DNA of 64,000 bases from Fistulifera solaris (taxonomy: Eukaryota; Bacillariophyta; Bacillariophyceae; Naviculales; Stauroneidaceae). Position 1 is the stretch's first letter; every line of letters starts with the position of its first letter. Below, piece after piece: positions 1 to 11,117 of the stretch. The notes under the pieces were generated by a model. It saw only the letters and a list, made by a program, of their open reading frames with translations. It did not search any database and was not told where the DNA came from. The DNA is taken from assembly GCA_030295235.1 (NCBI GenBank), contig AP026136.1, positions 62,001-126,000 on the forward strand, read 5' to 3'. The translations under genes and the position numbers were made by a program.

Positions 1-1
1 T

Positions 2-1791
2 CATCGAAATTCTTTCGTTTCGACCGAATTATCACTCGCACGTTATCGACCCGATACGAACAAACGTCCAACGAATGACGATGCCAGCAATGAGTCAACG
101 GATGATGGCGTCACGGGGCAGGGTTCCAACTGGTTAGAGAGGTCTTTTCCGATTCCGCAAGAAAAAATTGACGCGAAAACGGTCATGGATTACAATTTAG
201 GATTATCGGGTGTGAGTTTTGGGACGGGTCCCTTGTCGGGGCGGATGTACGCTGCCATGACACAACGATCCTCTGCTTTACAGCAAGCGCCACGAGAAAT
301 GAGAGACGAAATAGTGGGAACGTTGCGTGTTTATGCGATGGATTTTACGGCCAAAGAAGCCACCAAAGTCGCCTTGAATCAGAATGGACTCGAAATGGTA
401 CTACAAGACGATGAGCAAGATCAAGGAATGTGGGGAGATGTTGATTCGATTCAGCTGCTGGATGAAAATGATCAGCCCATTGGTCCTATGTACGACGATT
501 GGGAAGATGCCGCTAAAAACTGGACACCGGGGCAAGCGTTTGATTTTGTAGTGCGACAAGTTCCTGCCAAAGTACGAGAGCTTTCGTTGGAAGAACTGTT
601 GCAAGCTCTAGATCCGGATGGATCTTTACGAGAAGAAGGAAAGGCTATGAATATGAATCTCATTCCGACAACCGATAATTTGCAATCTTTGGAGGATATG
701 GCGGGTGAGAATCGACGAAGAGTAGAGCTATCTCCACAAGACACAGAAAGTGTATTTACAGGATACCCCGAAAAAGAGGTTATCGAGTTATCACCGCAGA
801 TGCCTTGAGAGACTGTTGGCGACAATCTGATCGTGATACGTTTCTCGACAATCCTACGGTACTGCACGTAATGGATGCACTCGTGTCACACGGTTGTTTG
901 GTAGTTGATTTGCAAAATACAGATGCTCTCGAGGGATTATGGAAGACAGTGGAAGAAGTTTTTGCCTCGGAAGATACATATTCACCTCTAAGGACTGCCA
1001 CGGAGACAGGTTCTTCGTACGCGAAAGTGGGCTATGTCGAATATGACACCATGGCGTTTCTAGAAACTAGGAGAATCGGTGATGGTGGTATGTTACCCGA
1101 TGAATTGAGTCCCGAGCAACAGCAATCTCTCCAAAACGCATTTACAAGTATTTGGGATGTATCTCGTAACGTCATTCGTATTGCCATGGCGGCGAGTACG
1201 TTGGAAGACGAAGCGAATAACGATGATATTACGGAAGGCGACATAAATTTTGATCCGTTCCAAGCAGCCGACTGGGCTGCAGAAGAACTCGTCGATCATG
1301 GTGGATCTGGTGGAAGTGTCAGTATGAGCCCGCATCGTTTGTGTCGTTACTATTCTCCCTCTACCGACGCGGGAAGCAAAGATGACCAGAAATACAGAGA
1401 AGTGTTTGGAGCTCATACTGATTCGACCTTTATCACGGCTGTTCCAGTAGCTACCGTTCCCGGACTTGAAGTGTACGATGAAGCGGCCGAACGATGGTAT
1501 CGACCCGAGGCTTTACTCACATCCTCACATTGCCGCTATGTTGTTCTGGTACCGGGTGAATTTTTACAGCTGTTGACACGTCAAGAAATCTTGGCCAGCG
1601 TCCATCGTGTGGTTGTCGGGGCCGAACAACGATTTAGCGCACCCTTATTACTTCGCGGTCGACCAGAGGCTGTCTGGAACGTGCAACGGTACTTTGGATC
1701 GTCGGCGTTGACATCCAATACATTACTGCAAGAATGTGACGGACGGACTATGGAAGAAATTCATGCCGCCATGCAAAACTCATTTCAATAA
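2..1791 (+). CDS. 2-oxoglutarate/Fe(II) dioxygenase-like protein, 5' partial
   Basis: The open frame runs off the left edge, so the N terminus is missing. The C-terminal half resembles isopenicillin-N-synthase-type 2OG-Fe(II) oxygenases: an HxD iron pair in AHTDSTF (about 1410), the distal His in SVHRV (about 1600) and an RxS co-substrate motif in RFSAP (about 1630), followed by a hydrophobic strand. Such enzymes hydroxylate or oxidise small molecules using Fe(II), O2 and 2-oxoglutarate; the substrate here cannot be told. The frame changes between 700 and 780. Either a 74-nt intron at 705-778 (donor GTGAGA, acceptor GAG) joins DMAG to YRVITADALRDCW, or one A is missing from the A5 run at 771-775. 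The acceptor has no pyrimidine tract, so I cannot choose. The upstream 200 residues are acidic and not recognised. Confidence 0.72.
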
Positions 1792-1922
1792 TAGTAAGAA
1801 GAAGATTTGAAGCGCTACGCAATAATTGATATTATTTCAAAAAGACTCGGTCTGTATACGATTACTACTTCGTTTGCGACATTCACCGGGCATGTTCTAG
1901 TACAATCTTCGCTTCGCGTTTC

Positions 1923-2500
1923 TTACAACCGAGTACATTTATAGCATGTATTTCCTTCGATATCGTCTCCCCTAACCGGTGCTCCAGTTCCATCTCGTGT
2001 GGACAAAGTCGAATCCGCATCTGGGCACGCCGCTACCAGTTGCGCCTTGGTAGAGCCATTCTGTAGATACGCATAACACTTTTGCGTCGCACTGTCGTAC
2101 GTGACGCCGACCACTTGCGCCAATCGTTCCGCACTGCGTTGACAATCTTTGAGAGAAATTTTCGTCAAAACGATGCCACAGAAATCGTACAAACGGTTCT
2201 GTGAGTCCATGCATCGACCCGCTCCGACGGATTGTTCGCAGCGATGTTGGGGCGGTTGGTTGGTGCCAAAGGCATCGGTATTGGCGGGAGAAAGTCGGCC
2301 ATCGCAAAGTCGATCCAAGAAGAGAGAACGACTTTCGGAAGATGCGTCGTTTAACCAGGTGGCCGTCGAGAATGATAGATGCAGTGCGAGACACAGAATA
2401 AGGACGGCTGGATGGAGGAAAGGGCAATTGTGTGAGTATGCTCTCTAGAAACGTGAAAGAAAAAAAGGGGTGGGGTAAAAATGCAGCTTTCACCTTTCAT
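1923..2500 (-). CDS. Small secreted 8-cysteine protein (paralog of 16607-17186)
   Basis: Two exons give 163 residues. Exon 1 is only ATGAAAG (2500-2494), the intron is 2493-2408 (86 nt, donor GTGAAA, acceptor ATCCAG), and exon 2 is 2407-1923. Splicing creates a clean signal peptide beginning MKAVLILCLALHLSFSTA, which no unspliced frame provides; this is why I chose this start. The mature part has eight cysteines in the order C-x8-C, FC, DCQ, KCY, ACPDAD, CYKC. All eight, together with the YDS.T and TG.PV motifs, recur in the plus-strand gene at 16607-17186. No family is recognised. It is probably a disulfide-bonded extracellular or endomembrane protein. The small first exon holding the start of the signal peptide is shared with the paralog. 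Confidence 0.75.
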
Positions 2501-3030
2501 TTCTCTTATTTAATGTTCTTCGTGCAATAGTTCCTTGCTATACTTTGTATTATGACGCTTGCTGATTACAAGTAGTTTCCAGAAAGGAGTTATGATACTG
2601 GTGCCCAACTTCTCTTTTGGCCAGCTGTCATGAACGCTCGTGTGTGGTCACAACGGGAAACACAAATGTGGAAAGTGGAGGGAGAATTCTACAACACACA
2701 ACACATAAAAGACCGATTAGCTAAAAAAACGTGAAGTACGCCCGTCGCGCTGAATAAATGTCCGTTGACAATGCCGCGAAGAAAAAAGACTCTCGCTTAC
2801 AATGTACGAAAGCAATTTAGCTTTACACTTCAAAAACATCATCGGCTCTCGGCTATTTATGTTTTATTCACTCGAGTGATGAACCCAAAGTATCTTCCAA
2901 CTTCCGTCAAATGGATGTATGCACGTTTGAGCTTCGACCCCACGATGGAAAAAGCAAACGATCTCATGTTTATTTGTCGCGAACGATAGCAGTCTTTTCC
3001 CTTCGCTCGTCCCTTGCAGCAACGACCGAT
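2501..3030. other. Intergenic, divergent promoters
   Basis: Between the minus-strand 8-Cys gene and the plus-strand PPC-like gene. I see no gene or repeat. Confidence 0.6.
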
Positions 3031-4164
3031 ATGATCCGACACTCTCTGTTCGCTCTGCCTCGCGAGCTTTTGTCGTTGTTGACACTTCTCTTGCTTCGTA
3101 GAGCAGCCTTTGTACAGGCAAAATTTTCCTGTAGTGCTCCACAGAGTATTACGGCACCGTTTTCGTACACACCCTCATCGGTAGAACCGGTGAATGATAA
3201 TGAAATTTCGTTCAACGTCTGCGGTGACGCTCGTGAGGAAGGCTCTTCAGTGTTGCCACCGGGCTTATGGTTCCGTTACGTTACCTCCAAAACAACAATA
3301 GTCCGCGTCTACGAAGAAGCCGTCAAGCAATATCTTTTTCCGTGGATACTCTCGTTTTCTCGGGTTCTTGCGATGATTCTCTGGAATGTGAAGATTATTC
3401 CATGTCGATTAGCGATGATTTAGTGTTTCAAGCAGATGTGGATGTCGAGTATTTCATTTTTGCATTTAGTGACGCCAACATAAGCGATCCGTTTACACTG
3501 TATGTCGAAGAACTAAACTTTCCTGTGAACGACGAATTGCATAATGCCGCGGTGTTAACTCAGGACGATCTCCCCCTTTCAAGGAGAATTTACTACCGTT
3601 GGTGCACTTTCGGATACTGCACTGGACGCATGCGGTTTGGATGGTGAATACGGGGTGTGGTTCAATTACAGCACCATTTATTCTCAGCAAGCGCTGGCGC
3701 TTCGAGCCAACACCGGCAATACCCGAGATGTGTTGGGAATCCAAGCTTGGATAGATGATCAAATGGTGTGTATTACTTCTGGCAATACATGGGACTCTAC
3801 TATTGAGTGGACAGCTGAGGCCGGTGTGGAATATTCTATTTTGGTAGCCGAGCCTCCAAATTCCTACGGACAAAGTTTTACATTCACTTTAGAGTCACAA
3901 AGCATTGTCCATGCCCAACCAACGGCGGCTGTTGTTGAACCTATTACATCGACTCCGGTGATTGTAGTAGATGATGGACCTACTGCGGCAGCAACTTTCA
4001 AGCCTACGATTAGCACTAATGATGAACTGGAAACAATTTCACCCTCGGTTGTGCAAAACAATTCGTTTGACCCGGAACCCACTATCACCTCTTCCAATGC
4101 GGGCAAACTGAAGAAGGGTATCACACTCGCATGGGGGCTAGTTTTTGCGATCCTATTATTTTAG
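3031..4164 (+). CDS. Surface protein with two PPC-like beta domains and a GPI-like tail
   Basis: ATG at 3031 starts a signal peptide rich in Leu (SLLTLLLLRRAAFVQA). Two repeats follow that resemble the bacterial pre-peptidase C-terminal (PPC) beta-sandwich: GLWFRY, then SVDTLVFSGSCDDSLECED and FQADVDVEYFIFAFS; and GVWFNYST, then DQMVCITSGNTWDSTIEW and AEAGVEYSILVAE. The end has Thr/Ser-rich linkers and a hydrophobic tail (KKGITLAWGLVFAILLF), as in GPI-anchored proteins. The frame breaks twice, at T5 3335-3339 (one T short) and at C5 3572-3576 (one C extra). Correcting each run gives one continuous protein of about 378 residues. The role is probably cell-surface binding or adhesion; this is inference from the domain type. 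Confidence 0.68.
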
Positions 4165-4800
4165 AAAATAGTTGCTTTGCAGCTGCTATCACTCTCGAGT
4201 AAAGCCTTTTTTGTCAATAGTAAGAACCTTGTTGTCTCCTTATCTTTTGTCTTTACGGGGCGCAAAATAGTTTGAGTCGGAGATCGAAAAAGCTCTGCTT
4301 TATACGCTGTGTCAACCTGGTAGTGAACATGACTTGTGAGTTTTTGTCGGGATCCTTCTGGGCAATTCATTCCTACAACATCGTCAACGACAAAATTAAG
4401 TTACAAACCTTTGAAGCCATCAGTTAAGAAGGCTTTGTTATTTTGAAAATAATCAGACGGCATTGTCACTTGATGATTCCGCATAATTGCGGTTACTATT
4501 GGATAGGTCTAAGTCTCTAATGAATCCTAACCAAATTGAGTCTACGGGTCTCGATTTAATTGAAGTCGTGGAGGTCGTGAACCTTCTCTTCGCGCTATAG
4601 TGCTTACGGAGTATTTCTTTTCGTGCTTAGGGTTCATTACACACCGCTCGTCCCTCATCCGTTTATAAGCCGTTAGAATTTCGCTTTGTGCCTCTATTTC
4701 TCTTTTCGACGTCATTTTCCTCGTTTTCGCATCTCATCATTGTCACTTTCGTTCATTTTCATTTTTCATTGCTGCTGTTCATTTTTAACAATACACTATC
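4165..4800. other. Intergenic, SWEET promoter
   Basis: The last 80 bp are pyrimidine-rich (TTTCGTTCATTTTCATTTTT), as in many diatom 5' leaders. Nothing else seen. Confidence 0.6.
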
Positions 4801-5661
4801 ATGATTCCTATTTCCGAATTACTGTTAGAATACATTTGCCCAATTGCCGGAGGCTTGACGGCGACGGTTATGTTTGCCGCGCCGTTGCCCGACGCGTATC
4901 GTGCCGTTCGCGATCAGGGGCATTTGGGGTCTCTCAATCCTTTACCGTGGGCGTTCATGCTCGGGAATTGTTACGGTTGGGTCCTCTATGGTGTTATTCA
5001 ACGGAATTTCTTTGTGTATTGTGCGAATGTCCCCGGTTTGTTCTTTGCGATTTGGTTGAATCTACAAGCCGTCAAACTGCAGTACAAAAGTTATCCTTGT
5101 CACAAGTATTCTCTCGTGAGTCATGCCGAGATTGAAAAGCCATCACCGCAAATTGAAGACGGAGAGGTTGTTGCTCCTGTGGAAATGAAAAGAGAAGCCC
5201 CACCAGCTCCTTTGCCCACTACACAAGACACTTGGATATTATTCGTGGTCCTCGTTTGGCTATTGCTGACTTCCGTTCTCGGTTTTCAGCAAGGAACGAT
5301 TTCTTCTGATTCGCAACAATTACTGATTGGCAGTACCGTCAATCTCAATTTAGTCATCTTCTACGCTGCACCCTTATCCACCATTTATACTGTATTACAG
5401 AAGCAATCCTCGGCTTCAATTCATGTGCCGACCATGTTAACGAACACTGCAAATGGAGTCTTTTGGTTTGCGTACGGGTTGGCAGTACAAGATTGGTTCA
5501 TTGCCGTGCCTAATGGCTTGGGAGCAGCACTGGGAGCGATCCAAATGGTGCTGAGGGTGCTGTTTCCGGCACAAAAAGTTCAAGCGAATCAGGATGTTAA
5601 AGCTGTTGTAAATGCGAACGTACGACATGAGGATGATCACTTGGAAAAAAATAGTACGTGA
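4801..5661 (+). CDS. SWEET-family sugar transporter
   Basis: 286 residues in one uninterrupted frame. It is a SWEET (MtN3/saliva) transporter, a facilitator that moves mono- or disaccharides along their gradient across the plasma or an internal membrane. The first three-helix unit covers residues about 10-95 (AAPLPDAYRAVRDQGHLGSL, then GWVLYGVIQRNFFVYCANVP). A hydrophilic linker follows at about 100-145, then the linker helix and the second unit at about 150-260 (FYAAPLSTIYTVLQKQSS, then NGVFWFAYGLAVQDWFIAVP). Both MtN3 repeats keep the Pro after the first helix and the GxxW/FxxYG pattern. The loop between the repeats is longer than in plants. The ATG starts immediately before the first helix and no signal peptide is seen. 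Confidence 0.9.
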   Translation: MIPISELLLEYICPIAGGLTATVMFAAPLPDAYRAVRDQGHLGSLNPLPWAFMLGNCYGWVLYGVIQRNFFVYCANVPGLFFAIWLNLQAVKLQYKSYPCHKYSLVSHAEIEKPSPQIEDGEVVAPVEMKREAPPAPLPTTQDTWILFVVLVWLLLTSVLGFQQGTISSDSQQLLIGSTVNLNLVIFYAAPLSTIYTVLQKQSSASIHVPTMLTNTANGVFWFAYGLAVQDWFIAVPNGLGAALGAIQMVLRVLFPAQKVQANQDVKAVVNANVRHEDDHLEKNST

Positions 5662-5926
5662 AGAAGAGGAGACATACGATAGATTTTGAAAATAATGAAT
5701 AATAATAGAAAAATAATTTCGTCGACTTAGCAGCATAATGATGGGAAGCCCATTTTAATGAGAGGGACTCGGCTCTGGACAGGATCACTCAGTTGATCGC
5801 CGAGAAAACGGAACTATGATACTACGATTCTCTCTTTACCATGTAGTAGCAATGATCAAGGAATTTACAATGGCCTTGTTTAACACTTTTAATGATTTTG
5901 CTCCATCGAATCCGTCGCCCCACCCG

Positions 5927-8339
5927 TCAGTCATCGCTTTTCTCTGGCCCGTGGTAAAAATTCCACGGCCGAGGACTCAAAACACGGACGCGGCCCTGTT
6001 TCGTGCCATACACAAAGCCGTGTCCCGAGTCAGGATGAAAGCGGGCAATGTTCACATCATCCATGTCCGAGAGCATGGTCGATACATGCTGCATGCCACC
6101 ACGGATGCGGTACAAGGCACTCACCGGATGGTGCGTTCCTTCGGGTTCACGAACACCGTAACCTATCAAACAAAAGTCCGTGGAAGGAGAAAATTTCACG
6201 CAAGTGACGGCGGAAGCTTTGGCGGGGTCTAATGGACACGCTTCCAACAATTGACCCAAACGGGGTGAATAACCACACGCCACGGCACCGGGGTGTTTGC
6301 CACGAAGATTGCCACCCAATTCAACACTTTCGGGGAAAGGGGTCGTATCCAAACTGATTTTGACCACGTGAGGGACATAACGGCCAATACCGCGTTGTAA
6401 AACTTCTTGAACCCCGGCCACACCTGCCGCGACAATTGACAACGGATGAGGGTGGGCGAGCACCTCCCGGTGCCGGCGGCGGCGGAGGAGGAGGTGGTGG
6501 TGGAGGCGTCGACATGGTTCGATTGATCGTATCAACTAGCACTTCCCGACCCTCCGATTGATGCAAGCCACCGGCGAAACGACGCCCTGGAGGACTAGGG
6601 GGAGATAATTGTTGGGGTTGATCTCGCAAAACAGGGGGCGTCCGCGGTGCAAAGTCAGATGATTCTGGAGGGGGCATTGGAAAAGCCGGGACGGTAGCAA
6701 CGGACAGAGTCGGTGCCGATGGAGTGCTCAAAACCATTTCATCACGAAAGGAAGGTGAACGATTGGGAGATTGTCGCTGCAAAGATGAGGAATGACTTAT
6801 TAACAAGTCGCTCACCCGCACACGCTCACCCGTCGCCAGGGAAGAAGCATCGGCATCACCGAACGGCATGTCTTCATCCGCTTCTTCTTGTACCAACAGA
6901 TCCATGGCATTGTCGACTCCTTCCGGCAACCAATACTCGGCACACGCACACAACGTCTTTCCATCGGGTGATACGTCAAATCCTCCATCATTGTACAACA
7001 ACGCCCGCGGCACAAATGTTCGAGGCTACGGGCGAGAATGTAGACGTGTGAGTGACGCATATACAACACCATATCGATCGCTTCTCGTACTTACATTGGA
7101 AATGGCCCGCCGCAACGCTTGCGCTTCCAATGCGACAGTCATGTCAAAATCCCACAATCGTAAATAAAAACTCATCGTCCCACCACTGCTCAAGGCTCGG
7201 GCCCGTCGTCGAGGATCTTCATTGGAAGGATTGACACCACCCACGATAATAGTACGGCCATCCGGTGGGAAATGGACACATCGCAACATGTGTCGTTGAT
7301 CCATTTCCGTCAGACGATTCGAAGAAGTTGTTTCCTGCGCACTGTTCCTATTGTTGTCTTCGTCAAAGGCATCCAATCCCCAAAAATGCAATCGTGTCCC
7401 ATTCGCAATCGCTAACAACTGCCCCGTGGGATGAAAACTGATACTAATAATGGCATAATCGAGTCGCACCATTTGCAAACAAACATTCTTTCGCCAATCC
7501 CACAATTTTACTTGATGACCTAAACAGCCACTGGCGACAATGTGGGCATGCCGGGGATGATATTTGACGGTCCAGGGTGTCCGGGGATGCCCCTCGAGGG
7601 TTTGGAGACACCGTCCCGTATGACAACAAGTGATTTTGACGGTATGATCGCCGTGCGTCGACGCCATGGTCTGTGCATCGGGAGAAAAGGCAATGGAAAT
7701 GGTACTAACCGCAGTGGAACTTTCGGGACGCTGTCCGTGTGCGTCGCAGACATCCTGACCACCCAAGTGATTCAGAAAACTGGATTGATAGTGCACCGTC
7801 GAACAGTATTCCGCAAAGTACGTGATTTCGTCAACGATGCGGATGGGGTAAACGGTACATCTCGCCCGTTGTTCGTGCAGTTGTTGCGTCATAACTCGTT
7901 TCTGTTCGATCACGTCTTCTTCTTCGTAGACACGACTGGTGGTGCTGTTGGGAGAAGGCATTCCCGAAGATGGTACTTTGGGGAGAAAGGGCGGTGCATT
8001 CGTCCGACACTGTCCTCGTTCACGATCATAGAGGATGTGTACAATATTTCGTCCTCCATACGAGTGAGGATGAATGCGACGACGCGGTGGTTGCAATATT
8101 TCGTCTCGAAAGTTCCAGCGGCTTTGCATGGTGTTTGTGTCGGGTCGTTTTCGACGTAATGATGTTGTTGTGGATGGATCGTTGCGTGATAACGGCGGAG
8201 GATGCCGTTGAAAGGGATTCCACATCGAATTATTGTTGTTATTGTTACTTGTCATGCTTTGATGATTGTTGAATTGTTGAATTGTTGAATAAAAACGAAT
8301 AGAACAAAGAGATGATAACGGACGATGATGATGATTCAA
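5927..8339 (-). CDS. AMBRA1: AMBRA1-like WD40 protein
   Basis: Exon 1 is 8339-7095, the intron 7094-7026 (69 nt, GTAAGT...CGTAG), and exon 2 starts at 7025. The WD40 part matches AMBRA1 (DCAF3), a substrate receptor of CUL4-DDB1 ubiquitin ligases and a scaffold in autophagy: FSPDAQTMASTHGDHTVKI, HPRTPWTVKYHP, ASGCLGHQVKLWDW, ISFHPTGQLLAIANG, and after the intron YNDGGFDVSPDGKTLCAC. A disordered middle contains an 11-Pro run. The C-terminal blade block has CVKFSPSTDFCLIGYG and ARFHPDSGHGFVYGT. The frame breaks at about 6466-6468; removing one of three Cs on the plus strand joins the Pro run to EVLAHPHPLSIVAAG. The start could also be a downstream Met. The split layout, WD repeats at both ends around a disordered middle, is typical of the family. 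Confidence 0.75.
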
Positions 8340-9081
8340 GGTAGATGATTCCTTTTTCTTCGATTGAATTTTGTTTATTGCCGCAACGATAAAGAATGAA
8401 AACGTTCCGTTTGCTTTTTCACCCGTCCCGCAAACTCTAGCAATTTGAATTTATTGTGAAGTAAAGAGACAAACGGAGTAACCAACCATAAGAACAGCAC
8501 AATAAGATGCAATCGGAGACGTATTGATTTGACATAGTCGAACTGCACAGACCCGCCGCAGAGCGTTCTCCTGTTTTTCGACTTCCGTGTCATCACGCCG
8601 GCCTCTCTTCCGCTCTTCGATTCGAATGAATCGTGTGTCCGATGGGTATCTTTGTTCTTGTTATTTCTGTTTTTCACATAAGAGCATTTGAATGAGGCGG
8701 TATTGGTGCTACAACAATGTAGTAGGCATAAGCCATAGTACAAGTACATGGTAGTAAGAAAGTAAGTAGTAGTCTGGTGTTCCCGTCCGTACTTCCGTCC
8801 GCTACGAACGAAAGGACATGCTAAAATAATAATAATGTGATGAGACGCTACACAGTTTTGTACCTGGTATTTGTACCAGGTACGGACGCGCGAGGAATAT
8901 GTTGCGTAATAACAAAGCCAAAGAAGAATTTGTTTCAATCAATTCGAATTGATTTTGTCAACACAATTTGCTTCGCCTTTGTGTCTTGCATTACCAGTAC
9001 TTAATCAAGCTTTATTCGTTTAGCCACATCTCACAAACTCGCGATTTTTGTCCCTCTCAAAACGAACAGGAAACAAGAAAC
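8340..9081. other. Intergenic, divergent promoters
   Basis: Holds the GTACCTGGTA inverted repeat at 8860-8883. A 187-codon minus-strand frame here is rejected. Confidence 0.6.
8860..8883. repeat. Inverted repeat GTACCTGGTA / TACCAGGTAC
   Basis: Perfect 10-bp arms with a 4-bp spacer (TTTG), midway between the divergent AMBRA1-like and KH genes. Confidence 0.7.
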
Positions 9082-10146
9082 ATGAGTAGCCGTTCTCCGG
9101 AAGCTTCCTCCTCTCCTCCGCTGATGAATAATCGTGCTAACAAACAATCTCCTCCCAACAAAATCAGCAATAACAACACACTGATCCGCCACAGTAGTGA
9201 TCACAGTCAGAATAGTTCCCACACGAACGAAAATAATCACAACGACTTAACAGCAACAACAACACAACAACAAATTTCAACAAACGAATCATCATCATCA
9301 CAAAATCAATCCACGCAACAACTCGGTTCCATGCTCACTCAATTGTCGCTTTCTGCAATTACTGTCACACTATACATTCCCACCAGTGCCGTAGGAGCCG
9401 TTATTGGTCGTCGGGGACAAACCATTGCTCAAGTACAAAAAACCGCCGCACAAGCGTCATCGAATCCCAAAGTACCCGTGCGGATTTCCGTGCGGGAACC
9501 CGAAACGCCCACATACACTCCGTTGGATGCCTCGGATGAATTGTGGACACCGGTCGTCGTCAAGGCGGATCCTCTCGCGGCGTGGTCCGCTTGTGAACAA
9601 ATTCAGGCACTCGTGGTGGAAGCCGGAGGCTTCGTGGAGCACGAAGACATTATTGTCGATATCCCATTGCATCGCAACAAACACGCCACGGTGGTCGGTA
9701 AACGCGGTTGGACGGTTGCTACATTATCGGCCGATCATGCGGTGCGCATTCTTGTACCACACAAGGAGTTGCGGCACGATATTGTACAATTGGAGGGTCC
9801 GTTCTCGAATGTGCGGGCCTGCTTTGCGGCGTTATTGCAAGTGTTGGTCGCACCCGCAACGCTCATTGTGCCGGTTTTGCCGTCGCAAACGAAATTACGA
9901 CACATTGGGCGCAAGACAGATACCGTGTTGCGCAAAACCAAGTTGGAGGACGGGACGTGGCAATTGACGGTGACGGGAGCGGGACATGTACCAGCGGCCA
10001 TGGCTATGTTACAGAAATGGAAAGAGGAGCTACAATATCCGTCATCGTCGACGAAACCGTCCGCGGGAGCGGTTCGGAAATCAAGGAATCAAACATCGGC
10101 CAAAATGCCAGCACGGAATAGGGAAGTCTCAGCGAGTGGACAGTGA
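9082..10146 (+). CDS. Multi-KH-domain RNA-binding protein
   Basis: 355 residues from the ATG at 9082, chosen because it follows the upstream A-rich leader AAACAAGAAAC. The first 90 residues are low complexity (Ser, Asn, Gln). Three KH-like units follow: KH1 from about residue 93 with the GxxG loop VIGRRGQTI; KH2 from about 190 with VVGKRGWTV; and a degenerate third from about 260 (HIGRKTDTVL), whose GxxG is changed to GRKT. KH domains bind single-stranded RNA or DNA, so this is likely a post-transcriptional regulator in nucleus or cytoplasm. The tail is basic. It is divergent from the AMBRA1-like gene, with 742 bp between. Confidence 0.8.
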   Translation: MSSRSPEASSSPPLMNNRANKQSPPNKISNNNTLIRHSSDHSQNSSHTNENNHNDLTATTTQQQISTNESSSSQNQSTQQLGSMLTQLSLSAITVTLYIPTSAVGAVIGRRGQTIAQVQKTAAQASSNPKVPVRISVREPETPTYTPLDASDELWTPVVVKADPLAAWSACEQIQALVVEAGGFVEHEDIIVDIPLHRNKHATVVGKRGWTVATLSADHAVRILVPHKELRHDIVQLEGPFSNVRACFAALLQVLVAPATLIVPVLPSQTKLRHIGRKTDTVLRKTKLEDGTWQLTVTGAGHVPAAMAMLQKWKEELQYPSSSTKPSAGAVRKSRNQTSAKMPARNREVSASGQ

Positions 10147-11117
10147 TGATTATTGCGTAATTCTTTGTATGTGTCAATTACAGACGATTCGACTGCCCAT
10201 GAAAGTTAGCAAAGTGCGAATTTTCATTCTAGCACCATCACTATTTCTACGACGTGGCACTACAAACAACTATTCCATTTGGTAATTTCAATGAAGAAGG
10301 GTATCGTAACAAGTTCACATTCACGAGTGAGCTACGCAAGGAAAACAATTTCTAGACTTGGGATAAGATTATTAGTTTATTGTTCCATGATACGAAATAA
10401 CCATGTGGGCGGCGATCACGTTGATGCGGTTGTCAAAGAAAGCCAAAACGTAGATGGAATCATATCCGGGTACTCCCTTTGTCGATAAATTTCCCTACGA
10501 ATGCCAACGTTTTGTCAATGCCTTGAGATTAGAGGCCTTTCATTTTCTCCTCATTTCGATGTTTTCATTAAACTGTCAAAATTTGTTGCTCAAGAGTATG
10601 TGCCATGAAGGTTGTGTACGGAATTGTAACAGAAATGGTGGCAGGGGGGTAATCGAGGTTTGTTTGTACTAGGGCTCTTTCTTGGACTCGGGACCGCGAG
10701 CAAACCCGAATAGGATTTTGACGTCATCCGAATGAGTCCAACGCACTGTTGCTAAAAAAATAAATAGCCAAACATTTTTCTCAACGCATTTCCTTTGTAC
10801 TGTTTTGTATCTACAACGTCGTGTTTGCGGAGGAAGTGCGCCAAGGAGAGAAGTGCGCTCAGCGCTACTTTCGTGTTTTACCCCAAAAGTTTGCACCGCG
10901 CAGCCGTTGAGTGGCAACTCGTTCCTCTCAACAACACTAGTGAAAAGCATTCCTTTGTATAGGTGCGGTGCTTGTTTGCACCCTTTTGAAACACAACGAA
11001 CGGGAGAGGTGCTTCAGCTCGAATCCTTCTTTCTGGAATGGAAATAGCAGAAAACGAAAGCTTTTCTTGTATTCGTTCTGGTCCTTTACCGTCAATTCCA
11101 CATCATTCAACCCAACA
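10147..11117. other. Intergenic
   Basis: Only short chance frames; no repeat or RNA gene recognised. Confidence 0.6.

Noticed and set aside
5816-6232. 138-codon plus-strand frame
   Set aside because: Antisense shadow of the conserved C-terminal blades of the AMBRA1-like protein.
8375-8938. 187-codon minus-strand frame between AMBRA1-like and KH genes
   Set aside because: No conserved motif, unusual composition, contains the intergenic GTACCTGGTA inverted repeat, and lies in a divergent promoter gap.
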